A stretch of DNA of 64,000 nucleotides from Gammaproteobacteria bacterium (GTDB lineage: Bacteria > Pseudomonadota > Gammaproteobacteria > Pseudomonadales > Pseudohongiellaceae): the NCBI GenBank assembly GCA_030682575.1, contig JAUXNX010000012.1, positions 62,001 through 126,000 of the forward strand, in the 5' to 3' direction. The position numbers and the translations under genes are program-made. This document shows, one piece after another, positions 54,173 to 63,165 of this stretch (the stretch's first letter is position 1; each line of letters starts with the position of its first letter). Below the pieces are notes generated by a model that was not told where the DNA came from, made no database searches, and worked only from the letters and a program-made list of their open reading frames with translations.

Positions 54173-55192
54173 ATGAACAGGCTTTTGTATACTTTCCCAC
54201 TGATTTTTCTTGCGCTGGGCCTCGCTACTGCAGCCCACGCGGATCTGGAGGACGGCCTCGCCGCCTTCGAGTCTCAGGACTATGAAACCGCTTTGACGGA
54301 GTTCACCGAGGATGCCGAGAAAGGTGTCGCGCTCGCTCAGTACAACCTGGGGTTGATGTATCACTCTGCCCTCGGGACCGAGCAGGACTTCGAGCGGGCC
54401 ATGCAGTTGTTGGCGCTCTCCGCACAGCAGGGCGTGGCGAAGGCGCAGTATCTGTTGGGCAGCATGTACGACAAGGGTCAGGGCACTGCCCAGGACTATG
54501 TGGAGGCCTATCGATGGTACGAGATGGCGGCCAATCAGGGTGACGCCGATGCACAGTATGCGGTCGGAACCATGAATTTCTACGGGCAGGGCAAGGCAGA
54601 GAATTATCCGCTGGCGGTGGAGTGGTACGAGAAAGCAGCCAATCAGGGACACCGGGACTCGCAGTACAACCTTGGCGTGATGCATGGCAACGGCTTCGGC
54701 ACGCCGAACGATATGGACGAGGCGCACCGCTGGTTTCTGGCAGCAGGAGAAGCAGGCAGCGCGGATGCGCAGTTCAATCTTGGCATCATGTATCAGGATG
54801 GCGTGGGCACCATGGCCGATCCGGTCCAGTCTGTACGCTGGTTCATGCGCGCAGCGGAACAGGGGATGGCTCAGGCCCAGGCCCGCACGGGGATAGCCTA
54901 TGCGTCCGGTCAGGGCGTGGCGCAGGACTATGTAAGGGCTCGTGAGTGGTTCATGCGGGCTGCTGAGCAGGGGGATGTGCCTGCACAATCCTTTCTCGGC
55001 CGCCTCTATATGAGTGGTTTGGGTATGGACGAGCAGGATCTGGTGTCTGCGTACATGTGGTACAAGATCGCCAACAGCAACGGCGACCGCGATGCCGCCA
55101 ATGTGATTGCCACCCTGCGCGGCTACATGGACGCAGAACAGATCGCCACTGCTGAAAGGCAGGCGGTGACCTGGGTTGGCCGGCATCGATGA
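54173..55192 (+). CDS. Exported Sel1-repeat protein, first of three
   Basis: A 339-residue protein with a signal peptide (FPLIFLALGLATAAHA) and about eight tandem Sel1-like repeats of 36 residues, e.g. AQYNLGLMYHSALGTEQDFE, ADAQYAVGTMNFYGQG and AQARTGIAYASGQGVAQDY. Sel1 repeats form alpha-solenoids that bind other proteins. Likely periplasmic scaffold. The stop overlaps the next start (ATGA). ATG at 54173; the frame is open to 53993 but that part overlaps the tRNA region. Confidence 0.92.
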   Translation: MNRLLYTFPLIFLALGLATAAHADLEDGLAAFESQDYETALTEFTEDAEKGVALAQYNLGLMYHSALGTEQDFERAMQLLALSAQQGVAKAQYLLGSMYDKGQGTAQDYVEAYRWYEMAANQGDADAQYAVGTMNFYGQGKAENYPLAVEWYEKAANQGHRDSQYNLGVMHGNGFGTPNDMDEAHRWFLAAGEAGSADAQFNLGIMYQDGVGTMADPVQSVRWFMRAAEQGMAQAQARTGIAYASGQGVAQDYVRAREWFMRAAEQGDVPAQSFLGRLYMSGLGMDEQDLVSAYMWYKIANSNGDRDAANVIATLRGYMDAEQIATAERQAVTWVGRHR

Positions 55193-55788
55193 AGTCTTTT
55201 CTCCTGCCAGGAATGGTTCTTTCCCTTCTGATCAGTACTTCTGCGGCCTTGGCACAGGTTCCTGTATTGGATCTTGGCGCCCAGCGCGCTGCCGCCGAGG
55301 CAGGTGACAGTGCCGCTCAGTTCGATCTCGGTAACCGCTATCTGGCCGGTGATGGCGTGATCGCGGACAACTTCGAGGCGGCACGCTGGTTCCAGAAAGC
55401 CGCAGAGCAGGACAATAACAACGCGCAGTACAACCTGGCCATCATGTATATGCAGGGCACCGGGGTGATCGCCGATTTCAGCCAGGCGCTGTACTGGTTC
55501 CGGCGCGCCGCTGACCTGGGTGACCTGCCCTCGCAGTTCACTCTCGCCACCTTCTATATGAGCGGGCGCGGCGTGCCGCAGGATCCGGTGCAGGCGCATA
55601 TGTGGTTCACGCTGGCGGCCGCTGGCGGAAATCGCGCAGCGGCAGCGAATCTGGTGCTGTATCAGGAGATGATGAGCGACGAGCAGATCGTTGCTGCCCA
55701 GCAGGCCGCCAGCACATGGATCGACAATTTCAATCGCAATCGGGCAACGGACGACGCTGTGGCCAATCCGGCCGCGAGGGCACCATGA
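55189..55788 (+). CDS. Exported Sel1-repeat protein, second of three
   Basis: A 199-residue protein with a signal peptide (VLSLLISTSAALAQ) and about four Sel1 repeats, such as AQFDLGNRYLAGDGVIADNF and AQYNLAIMYMQGTGVIADF. Overlaps both neighbours by four bases (ATGA). Function as partner-binding solenoid is inferred from the family. Confidence 0.92.
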   Translation: MKSFLLPGMVLSLLISTSAALAQVPVLDLGAQRAAAEAGDSAAQFDLGNRYLAGDGVIADNFEAARWFQKAAEQDNNNAQYNLAIMYMQGTGVIADFSQALYWFRRAADLGDLPSQFTLATFYMSGRGVPQDPVQAHMWFTLAAAGGNRAAAANLVLYQEMMSDEQIVAAQQAASTWIDNFNRNRATDDAVANPAARAP

Positions 55789-56387
55789 GCAATATCTTCA
55801 CGAAGAGAATTCTGGGCACAGTCGTCATGACCACTCTGGTGGTCAGTCTGACGACGGGCCATGTCGCTCACGCCGACTACGAGGCCGGTATCACGGCAGC
55901 GCAGAATGGCGACTTTGCTACCGCCCTGCGCGAATTTACGGAGGCAGCTGAAGCCGGACTCGATCTGGCGCAGTTCAATCTGGCGATTCTGTATTACACA
56001 GGCCAGGGCGTGGAGCAGAGTTACGAGGAAGCATACCGATGGACGCTCGCTGCTGCCGAGCAGGGACATCTGAATGCTCAGGCCAATCTCGCCTCACTGC
56101 ATTACTATGGTACGGGCACGACACAGAATTACAAGGAAGCCCTGCGCTGGAACACCACCGCTGCAGAGTATCAGCATGCCGGTGCCCAGCTCTCACTGGC
56201 AAAGATGTATCAACTTGGGGAAGGCACGGAGGTGGATCTGTTACAGGCACATTTCTGGGCCAGCGCGGCACTGCACAACGAGCACCCCGAGGCCGGAGTG
56301 CTGTTGCGTCAGATCAGCGCGCTGATGGACCCCGAACAACTGAGCCAAGCGCGCCGGATGTTTGCGGAGTGGGTGCTGGCTTTGTAG
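55785..56387 (+). CDS. Exported Sel1-repeat protein, third of three
   Basis: A 200-residue protein with a signal peptide (TTLVVSLTTGHVAHA) and about four Sel1 repeats, for example AQFNLAILYYTGQGVEQSY. The C-terminal block resembles the ends of the first two proteins (MDPEQLSQARRMFAEWV), so the three look like products of duplication. The ATG at 55785 lies in an ATGA overlap; the frame is open earlier inside the second gene. Confidence 0.9.
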   Translation: MSNIFTKRILGTVVMTTLVVSLTTGHVAHADYEAGITAAQNGDFATALREFTEAAEAGLDLAQFNLAILYYTGQGVEQSYEEAYRWTLAAAEQGHLNAQANLASLHYYGTGTTQNYKEALRWNTTAAEYQHAGAQLSLAKMYQLGEGTEVDLLQAHFWASAALHNEHPEAGVLLRQISALMDPEQLSQARRMFAEWVLAL

Positions 56388-56404
56388 AACATTCCCACAG
56401 GTGG

Positions 56405-59400
56405 TCAGCTCAGAACCGCAGTGGAAGCGCCCGCCCTCTCCTTCCCCATCACAAACGTGGTGAAGTCATCCAGAATCAGATACAGCGACGGGATCATCAC
56501 CAGTGTCAGCACCGTGCCGAAGAGAATTCCCCAGCCCAGCGACAGCGTCATCGGAATGACCAGCTGCGCCTGCATGCTGGTTTCGAACATGATCGGTAAC
56601 AGACCAAGGAACGTGGTGAGCGTCGTCAGCAGAATGGCACGGAAGCGACTGGTACCTGCAGCCACCACAGCCTCATGCAATGCCATCCCCTCACGACGAC
56701 CACGATTGACGAAGTCCACCATGATCAGACTGTCGTTCACAATCACACCGGAGAGCGCGACCAGACCGAACAGCGACATCATGCTGATGGTCGTGCCGAA
56801 AATCATGTGGCCGATGAGTGCGCCGATCATCCCGAAGGGGATCACTGCCATGACGATCGCAGGCTGGATGTAAGACTTCAGCGGCACGGCAAGCAATGCG
56901 TAAATGAGAAACATGGCGGCCCCAAAGAAGATGGCAATTCTCTGGAGCAGTTCTGCCTGCTCCTGACTGGCACCACCAAGACCGAATGTGACACTCGGAT
57001 ACTTTGCCAGCAGCTCTGGAATGTAATTGCTGCGGATGTCCTGAATGATGGTGTTGGACTGTGCCACCAGCGCATTCACGTCGGAGGTGATCGTGACCGT
57101 TCTCTGCCTGTCGATACGATTGATCCGGGCGAAGCCTTCGCCGATCTCTGCGTCAGCGACCTGACCGAATGGCACCTCCAATCCATCATTGGTGCGAATG
57201 CGCATCTCCTCGAGATTGGCGATCGACACCCGTTCCTCTTTCGGATAGCGCACCATTACCTTCAATTGATCGCGACCCCGCAGAATGCGTTGAGCTTCTT
57301 CGCCATAGAATGCCTGCCGTACCTGACTGCCCAGTGAACTTGCCGTCAGGCCAAGATTCTGTGCGTCCGGCTTGATCCTCAGTACGATCTCTTCACTGCC
57401 ACGGCTGTAGGAATTGGTGACATCAAACACGCCTGCGTAATCGCGCAGCTTCTGCTCCAGCTCCAGCGAGGCCTGTTCCAGTTCATCGTAGCGCGCACCC
57501 ATCAGGCGCAGGTTGATCTTGGCACCGCCCCCGGAGTTGGTGCTGGAGAAGAAGCGCAGCTCCTCGGTATTGGCAATGAAACCCGTCTTTTCACGCCACG
57601 CCTGCTCGATCTCCACAGCAGTGATGTTGCGTGCGTCTCCGGCCTTTGTCAGCTCCACCACGATGGAACCGCCGCTGTCACCCGACGTGGATACCATGAC
57701 GTGATCGATCGGCATCTCCGCAGGGAAATCGTCGTTCAGTGACAGCACTGCACGCTCGATCTGCGCCAGTGCCGCGTTGCGTTCCTCGTACGACACGCCA
57801 TCGTTCATGACCAACTGTGCCTGAATGAAATCACTGGGGACATTGGGGAAAAATTCGAACCGCACGATATTGCCCGCCACCAGACCCACGCTCACGATCA
57901 TCATTCCAGCGAACACTGATACGGTCGTGTAGCGGTTTCGCAACGATTTGATGAGGAAGGGTTTGTAGACGAAATGAATGAAGTGCGACAGTCGCTTCGC
58001 CACCGCGTCCTGAAATCTGGTGAGCCTGTTCGGCGCCTTGTTCTCTTCGGTAAGCCTGGCGTGCGCCAGGTGGGCGGGCAGAATCAGCTTCGATTCGATC
58101 AGCGAAAATATCAGACACAGAATCACTACCATGCCGATAGCTTCGAAGAAAGGGGCCACCTGCCCTCCGACCAACAACATGGGAGCGAAAGCGGCGATGG
58201 TCGTCAGAACGCCGAATGTCGCCGGGACTGCGACGCGGTGGGTTCCCTTGATCACGTTATCGAGACTGTGGCCATGCTGCGTGACCTCGGAGTGCACACT
58301 CTCAGCCGTGATGATGGCATCGTCCACCACGATCCCCAGCACCAGGATCAGGCCAAACAGACTGATCATGTTGATATCCACCGGATACGGGCCCACCGGC
58401 ATCAGCCAGAGTGCACCAAAGAAGCTGATCGGAATGCCCACCATCACCCATAGCGCCATGTTCAGCCGCAGAAACGTTGTGAGTACCAGAAAGACCAGCA
58501 GTGCCCCCATCGCCAGATTGCCCAGCATCATGTTGAGCTGACTCTCCAGATAGAACGCTGTACTGCCCCAACTGTCCACGCTCACGCCACTGGGCAGGGT
58601 CGGTTGCCGCTCCGCAATGTAGGCACTGACGGCGCGTTCGATGTCGAGCACGTTCTGATCGCGGGTGGCCACTACCTGAATGCTCAGCGACCGATTGCCA
58701 TCGAAGCGCGAGAAATTCTCGGTTTCCACAAAACCGTCGACCACCGTGGCAATGTCCCTGACCAGCAGACGTGTGCCATCGCGATTGGTACGCAGCACGA
58801 TGTTGCCATAGTCTGCGCCGGTGTACGCCTGCTCCATCGTACGCAACTGGATGCGGCCGGTTTCAGTGCGAATGGAACCGCCTGGCATGTCCACGGAGGA
58901 GGCGCGAATTGCTGCTGCTACCTGGTCCAGCGTCAGACCGTATTCGCGCAACGTGTTTTCCGACACCTCGATGGCAATCTCGTAATCACGGTCTCCCAGA
59001 ATTGTTGCCTGACTGACTTGCGGCAGTGCCAGGATCTCGTCACGAATATTGTGCGCCAAGGTCTTGAGAGCCATGTCATCCAGATTGCCGAAGATCGACA
59101 CGTTCAGCACTGGTTGCGTCATTTCTATTTCGCGGACAGTCGGTCGTTCCACATCTGCCGGAAAGGTGGAGATGCTGTCGATACGACTCTGGATTTCATC
59201 CAGCATGTCCCTGACTTCATAATCAGCCGCGATTTCCAACGAGATGGTTCCCACTCCCTCCCGTGCCACAGCATTCATGCGATTGATACCCGCAAGGCCC
59301 TGCAGGGATTCCTCGATGCGGATCACGATGGCATCTTCGACCTCTTCCGGCGCAGCGCCGGGATACGCCATGGTCACCTGTACCATGCGCGTTTCAAAGT

Positions 59401-59542
59401 CCGGAAATATCTGAATCTTGATTGTGAGCGCCGATGCGACGCCCGCGAACAGGATGAAGAACATCAGCAGGTTCGCGGCCACGCTGTTGCTGCTGAACCA
59501 GGCGATGATGCCTTTCTGGGATGTCTGTTCCACAGGCCTCAT
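56405..59542 (-). CDS. RND-family efflux pump, inner-membrane subunit
   Basis: A 1045-residue resistance-nodulation-division transporter with 12 helices and two large periplasmic loops. The proton-relay aspartates lie in VLGIVVDDAIITAESVH near residue 405. Start IIAWFSSNSVAANLLMFFIL is typical of the AcrB-like branch found with short operons. Substrate unknown. The adaptor gene precedes it with a four-base overlap (ATGA). No outer-membrane channel gene is seen. Confidence 0.93.
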   Translation of the reverse strand: MRPVEQTSQKGIIAWFSSNSVAANLLMFFILFAGVASALTIKIQIFPDFETRMVQVTMAYPGAAPEEVEDAIVIRIEESLQGLAGINRMNAVAREGVGTISLEIAADYEVRDMLDEIQSRIDSISTFPADVERPTVREIEMTQPVLNVSIFGNLDDMALKTLAHNIRDEILALPQVSQATILGDRDYEIAIEVSENTLREYGLTLDQVAAAIRASSVDMPGGSIRTETGRIQLRTMEQAYTGADYGNIVLRTNRDGTRLLVRDIATVVDGFVETENFSRFDGNRSLSIQVVATRDQNVLDIERAVSAYIAERQPTLPSGVSVDSWGSTAFYLESQLNMMLGNLAMGALLVFLVLTTFLRLNMALWVMVGIPISFFGALWLMPVGPYPVDINMISLFGLILVLGIVVDDAIITAESVHSEVTQHGHSLDNVIKGTHRVAVPATFGVLTTIAAFAPMLLVGGQVAPFFEAIGMVVILCLIFSLIESKLILPAHLAHARLTEENKAPNRLTRFQDAVAKRLSHFIHFVYKPFLIKSLRNRYTTVSVFAGMMIVSVGLVAGNIVRFEFFPNVPSDFIQAQLVMNDGVSYEERNAALAQIERAVLSLNDDFPAEMPIDHVMVSTSGDSGGSIVVELTKAGDARNITAVEIEQAWREKTGFIANTEELRFFSSTNSGGGAKINLRLMGARYDELEQASLELEQKLRDYAGVFDVTNSYSRGSEEIVLRIKPDAQNLGLTASSLGSQVRQAFYGEEAQRILRGRDQLKVMVRYPKEERVSIANLEEMRIRTNDGLEVPFGQVADAEIGEGFARINRIDRQRTVTITSDVNALVAQSNTIIQDIRSNYIPELLAKYPSVTFGLGGASQEQAELLQRIAIFFGAAMFLIYALLAVPLKSYIQPAIVMAVIPFGMIGALIGHMIFGTTISMMSLFGLVALSGVIVNDSLIMVDFVNRGRREGMALHEAVVAAGTSRFRAILLTTLTTFLGLLPIMFETSMQAQLVIPMTLSLGWGILFGTVLTLVMIPSLYLILDDFTTFVMGKERAGASTAVLS

Positions 59543-60813
59543 TGTGATGCCCCTGTGATTGCCGCCGGGGCAACTGGTGATCCAGTCGCGGGCGTGACGC
59601 GCATGCCGTCGATGGGCACGGGTACTGGCGAGACGATGATCTGTTCGCCGTCGCTGAGCCCGCCATCAATGTAGATGTTATCGGCATCGCTGCGCAGGAT
59701 GCTGACCTTGCGCTGACGCAGGCGCTGTTCGCTGTCCATCACCATGATCTCATCGCCATTGCGCACCGCAGTGTGCGGCACCGTGAACACGTTGCGGGCA
59801 GTGATGCCCTGCAGAGTAGCGTTCACGAAACTGCCTATGGAGAGCACGGAATGGTTGTCGGCCTGATTCAGACCATAGGGGTCTTCCACCTGAGCGATGG
59901 CGTAGTAGACACGGGTGTTGCTGTCAATCACCCCTTCGGTGCGAACGATAGCACCCTGCCATTCGTGAGGTCGTCCGCCCACAGTCGCTTTGAGTGTCAC
60001 AGGAGTACCGCGCGAAGCGCCGACATTCCCCCAGGTGTTTGTCGAGCGATGCAAGGCATTCACGTCACTGCCTGCTACACCAGCGCTATTCCCGGCGCGT
60101 ACGACAACACCGGGGCGTGGCAATTCCAGATACGCGATGTCACGATCAGTCAAAGGCAGGCGAATCTCTGCAAAATCCACCGCAAATGTCCGGGCCACCT
60201 GCGTTCCAGTGCCGATGAACTGACCAACATCGACCATCTTCTCCCTGATCAGACCATCATAGGGTGCGCGGATGCGGGTGCGCTCCAGTTGCCGTTCAGC
60301 ACGGGCCAGATCAGCTTCGGCAAACAACACCCTGGCACGCGCTTCTTCCAGGTAGGGTGTACGCAGAGCCAGAGGAGGTGCATCCGCGCGATTGCGGCCC
60401 GCACTCTCCCACTGCCTTGTGGCCTGTTCTGCCTGTGCACTCTCCTGCACGAGTTGAGACTGGGCCGTAAGCAGATTGGCGCGCGACTGCTGCACACTCA
60501 CCCGATAGTCGGCATCATCCAGTGTCAGCAGGACTTCCCCTTCCTCAAAGAAGCCCCCTACCACGAATTTTTCAGACACAGAAAGCACCAGCCCCGAAAC
60601 CTCGGTAACCAGTGTGGTCTGGGTACGCGGTGCGACTGTGCCCTGCGAACTGACAGTGAAGACCATGTCCTGCGAGCGCGCGGGCACAGTGAGGACCTGG
60701 ACCACTCTTTCTTCGGGTGGCCGAACCTCAGGACCGGGACGTGCAAGAACCAGCAATGCAGTAATCAGCGCCGCCCCTGCGATGACCATGAAGGGTACAA
60801 TTATTTTTCTCAT
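59539..60813 (-). CDS. RND periplasmic adaptor (membrane fusion protein)
   Basis: A 424-residue adaptor with an N-terminal anchor helix (VIAGAALITALLVLA), a barrel-sandwich motif, a hairpin of coiled coil (about residues 110-175, QVVQ-type: LLTAQSQLVQESAQAEQATR) and beta-barrel parts. It joins the RND pump to an outer-membrane channel. The stop overlaps the pump's start by four bases. The regulator gene lies 152 bp upstream on the same strand. Confidence 0.91.
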   Translation of the reverse strand: MRKIIVPFMVIAGAALITALLVLARPGPEVRPPEERVVQVLTVPARSQDMVFTVSSQGTVAPRTQTTLVTEVSGLVLSVSEKFVVGGFFEEGEVLLTLDDADYRVSVQQSRANLLTAQSQLVQESAQAEQATRQWESAGRNRADAPPLALRTPYLEEARARVLFAEADLARAERQLERTRIRAPYDGLIREKMVDVGQFIGTGTQVARTFAVDFAEIRLPLTDRDIAYLELPRPGVVVRAGNSAGVAGSDVNALHRSTNTWGNVGASRGTPVTLKATVGGRPHEWQGAIVRTEGVIDSNTRVYYAIAQVEDPYGLNQADNHSVLSIGSFVNATLQGITARNVFTVPHTAVRNGDEIMVMDSEQRLRQRKVSILRSDADNIYIDGGLSDGEQIIVSPVPVPIDGMRVTPATGSPVAPAAITGASQ

Positions 60814-60965
60814 GACTTTTCCAAATCCAACCGTATCTAGTTGATTTAAGTATCGTTATTGGTTTCAACACTGCCCGATTAGTCGGGTCTGATCTTGTGT
60901 TTGAAGCGCGGTTAGCTGATTGCTGACCCTTACGGGTCATTTGGTAGAAGTGGTCTGCATTCGGT

Positions 60966-61508
60966 CTACATGGAAGACTCGCTCTGCCCCAAATCCCTGA
61001 GTAATTGTTCGTTGCTGCGCACGGCAACCTCATAGAAATGGCTCATCTGCGCCAACCTTCTCCTGGTCGCCACCATTTCCTCGGGAATACTGCCATTGGC
61101 CTGGACAAGGATGGTCTGCATACGGCGCATACGCTCCATGTAGCCTTCGATCATGCGCAGAAAGGGTGACTCCGCGAGCTGGTAGTAATCCTGACGGTCT
61201 CCAGGGCGCGAAACCCGCTCGATGAAACCAATCGAAGACAGCACTCGGGCGTTGGTGCTGACGCTGGCGCGACTGACCTGCAACTCCTTCGCCAGTTGTG
61301 CGAAGCTGACCGGCCCGCCATGCACAATGAAATATCCAAAAATACGCCCGGCAATACGCGGTACACCGTCGGCCTGGGCGGAAAGCCCCATCTGCTCTAT
61401 GAAGCGTTCGACCCCGTCAACGGCCCCATCAGGCTGCCAGTGCGTATCGCTGGCGTGATCGGCAGCAGACGCGGCGGTGTTCAAAATGTCATTGTCGTCT
61501 ATCTTCAT
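60966..61508 (-). CDS. GbsR/MarR-type transcriptional regulator
   Basis: A 180-residue winged-helix protein. GRIFGYFIVHGGPVSFAQLA starts the wing domain and ELQVSRASVSTNARVLSSIG the recognition helix, the layout of GbsR-type repressors. A helical C-terminal dimer region follows. ATG at 61508 has GAAGG upstream; the frame is open to 61571 but that would overlap the palindrome. Probably controls itself and the RND pump downstream. Confidence 0.88.
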   Translation of the reverse strand: MKIDDNDILNTAASAADHASDTHWQPDGAVDGVERFIEQMGLSAQADGVPRIAGRIFGYFIVHGGPVSFAQLAKELQVSRASVSTNARVLSSIGFIERVSRPGDRQDYYQLAESPFLRMIEGYMERMRRMQTILVQANGSIPEEMVATRRRLAQMSHFYEVAVRSNEQLLRDLGQSESSM

Positions 61509-61564
61509 ACCTTCTTCTGACCTTGGCTGTGGTGCGTGCTTGTTCGTAAAGAACCGGAGTCCCA

Positions 61565-61602
61565 CGTTCATTACGTTCAGTAATGACTGAACGTAATGAA
61601 CG
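61565..61602. promoter_or_regulatory. Perfect palindrome, probable operator of the GbsR-type regulator
   Basis: Two 17-base arms (61565-61581 and 61586-61602) are exact reverse complements with a four-base centre; the core is CATTACGTTCAGT. It lies about 57 bases before the regulator ATG on the minus strand, a normal operator position. No T tract follows on either strand, so a terminator is unlikely. Confidence 0.75.
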
Positions 61603-61651
61603 GCGCGAGTGTAAGTGAGTCAGAAAGCAAGAGCAACAGAAATAACAGGTA

Positions 61652-62074
61652 TCAGGTCGAAGCGAGAGCCTGAATCCGCCGAACCATGGCCTGGAGGCCA
61701 CTGCCACGGGTGGGGCTGAGGTGTTTGATCAGGTTGAGCTGATCGAAGTAGGCGTTGATGTCGAAGTCGCGGATTTGCTCGCGGGTCTTGCCGTTGTAGG
61801 CGGCCAACACAACGCCAAGCAAGCCACGGACAATGAAGGCGTCACTATCAACTTCGAAGAAGAGCTTGTCGCCCTCATCGCGATGAATGAGCCAGACTTG
61901 ACTCTGGCAGCCACGCACCAGGTTGTCGTCGGTGCGACAGGTTGGATCGAGAGGGGGAAGCTCCTTGCCCAAATCAATGATGTACTTGTACCGGTCTTCC
62001 CAACTATCGAAGAACGAAAGTGCCTCGATGATGTCTTCCGGAGTGATGTGTATGCCAAATCGATTTTCAGCCAT
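61652..62074 (-). CDS. sufE: Cysteine desulfuration protein SufE
   Basis: A 140-residue sulfur-transfer protein that takes persulfide from SufS. The catalytic cysteine is C56 in NLVRGCQSQVWL. Length fits. It is the last gene of the suf run and is separated from sufT by a long hairpin repeat. Confidence 0.93.
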   Translation of the reverse strand: MAENRFGIHITPEDIIEALSFFDSWEDRYKYIIDLGKELPPLDPTCRTDDNLVRGCQSQVWLIHRDEGDKLFFEVDSDAFIVRGLLGVVLAAYNGKTREQIRDFDINAYFDQLNLIKHLSPTRGSGLQAMVRRIQALAST

Positions 62075-62094
62075 GGAATTCTACAGTTCTTGAG

Positions 62095-62210
62095 AGGCCG
62101 GGTGGTCGGTGCCTGCTGGCATGACCGTCGGCCGCCAGGGACGGCGGACGACGAGCCCCCATGGATGGGTTCACGGCGTGTCATGCCAGCAGGCACCGGC
62201 CACTCGGCCT
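62095..62210. repeat. Large hairpin repeat between sufT and sufE
   Basis: Arms at 62095-62125 and 62180-62210 (31 bases each, two mismatches) are reverse complements, core GGTGCCTGCTGGCATGAC. The centre holds a smaller palindrome (CCGCCAGGGACGGCGG) and then GCCCCCATGGATGGGTTCAC. Such mixed REP-like units occur between genes in several marine gammaproteobacteria (from memory). It lies inside the suf unit and could modulate sufE expression. Confidence 0.8.
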
Positions 62211-62230
62211 GGCACCAAGCTAATGAATAG

Positions 62231-62764
62231 TCAGAAAAACATTCCGGTTTCGAGCTGGGCTTCTTCGCTCATCATGTCGCGGCTCCAGGCTGGGTCGAAG
62301 ACCAACTGCACATTTACAACTTTGACATTCGGAACCTTTCGCACTCGGTACTCAACATCACCGACCAGCACAGGGCCCATGCCACAACTTGGCGCGGTCA
62401 ATGTCATGTTGATGTCGACACGTTTGGCATCCTGATCAACTTCTACTTTGTAGATCAGCCCCAGATTGACGAGATCAACTGGAATCTCTGGATCAAAGAC
62501 AGTCCCCAGGGCTTCCCAGACCTGTTCTTCGTCAATCTGATCGTTCGTCGGTTCGGGGAAGGTCAGAGTCTCTGGCTGCAGACCCAGGTTGGCGGCGTCG
62601 GTGCCGTCCACGCGGACCATCTGGCCATTGTAGACAACCGTGTAATTGCCGCCCAGCGCCTGGGTGATGGCGACGAAGGTGTTTTTGGGGATTGTCAGAG
62701 CTGTGCCATCCGGCACTCTGCGCGCAGGACAGTCCGCCTGCGCCAGCACCATACGTCTTTCCAT
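62231..62764 (-). CDS. sufT: Fe-S cluster assembly protein SufT
   Basis: A 177-residue protein of the DUF59/MIP18 family. The core reads EEQVWEALGTVFDPEIPVDL and LTAPSCGMGPVLVGDVEYRV, typical of SufT, which aids Fe-S maturation. The N-terminal extension of about 75 residues is seen in other bacterial SufT proteins. It begins one base after the preceding gene ends. Confidence 0.9.
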   Translation of the reverse strand: MERRMVLAQADCPARRVPDGTALTIPKNTFVAITQALGGNYTVVYNGQMVRVDGTDAANLGLQPETLTFPEPTNDQIDEEQVWEALGTVFDPEIPVDLVNLGLIYKVEVDQDAKRVDINMTLTAPSCGMGPVLVGDVEYRVRKVPNVKVVNVQLVFDPAWSRDMMSEEAQLETGMFF

Positions 62765-62765
62765 G

Positions 62766-63137
62766 TCAGTTCACGCTGAAGCTTTCGCCGCAACCACAGT
62801 GGTCCTTGGCGTTCGGATTGAGGAAGCGCAGTTGCAGGTTGACGCCTTCGCGCACCAGATCAATCTGCGTGCCGTTGACGATGGCGAGGCTATCCTTCGC
62901 TACCAGCAGCTCCACGTTGTTTGCGAGTTGCACATGCAGATCATCGGGTTTGGCCTCGGGGACCAGATCCACCACGTACATGAAACCGGTGCAGCCGCTC
63001 TGCTTGACGCTCAGGCGCACGGCCCTGGCTGTGGCGTCCTTGTCGAGCTGCTTGCGGAAATGTTCCACCGCCGCCGCCGTGACTTCGACGCTGTGATTCT
63101 TGCTGATCTGAACGGGGTCGAAAGACTCAACGCTCAT
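62766..63137 (-). CDS. sufA: HesB/IscA-type Fe-S carrier, SufA-like
   Basis: A 123-residue A-type carrier. The three metal-binding cysteines are C49 (KQSGCTGFMYVVD), C114 and C116 (HCGCGESFSVN). It receives clusters and passes them to apoproteins. It lies 28 bp after sufS and one base before sufT. Confidence 0.9.
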   Translation of the reverse strand: MSVESFDPVQISKNHSVEVTAAAVEHFRKQLDKDATARAVRLSVKQSGCTGFMYVVDLVPEAKPDDLHVQLANNVELLVAKDSLAIVNGTQIDLVREGVNLQLRFLNPNAKDHCGCGESFSVN

Positions 63138-63165
63138 CGGGGTATCCTCAACCTTTTACAGTCTG

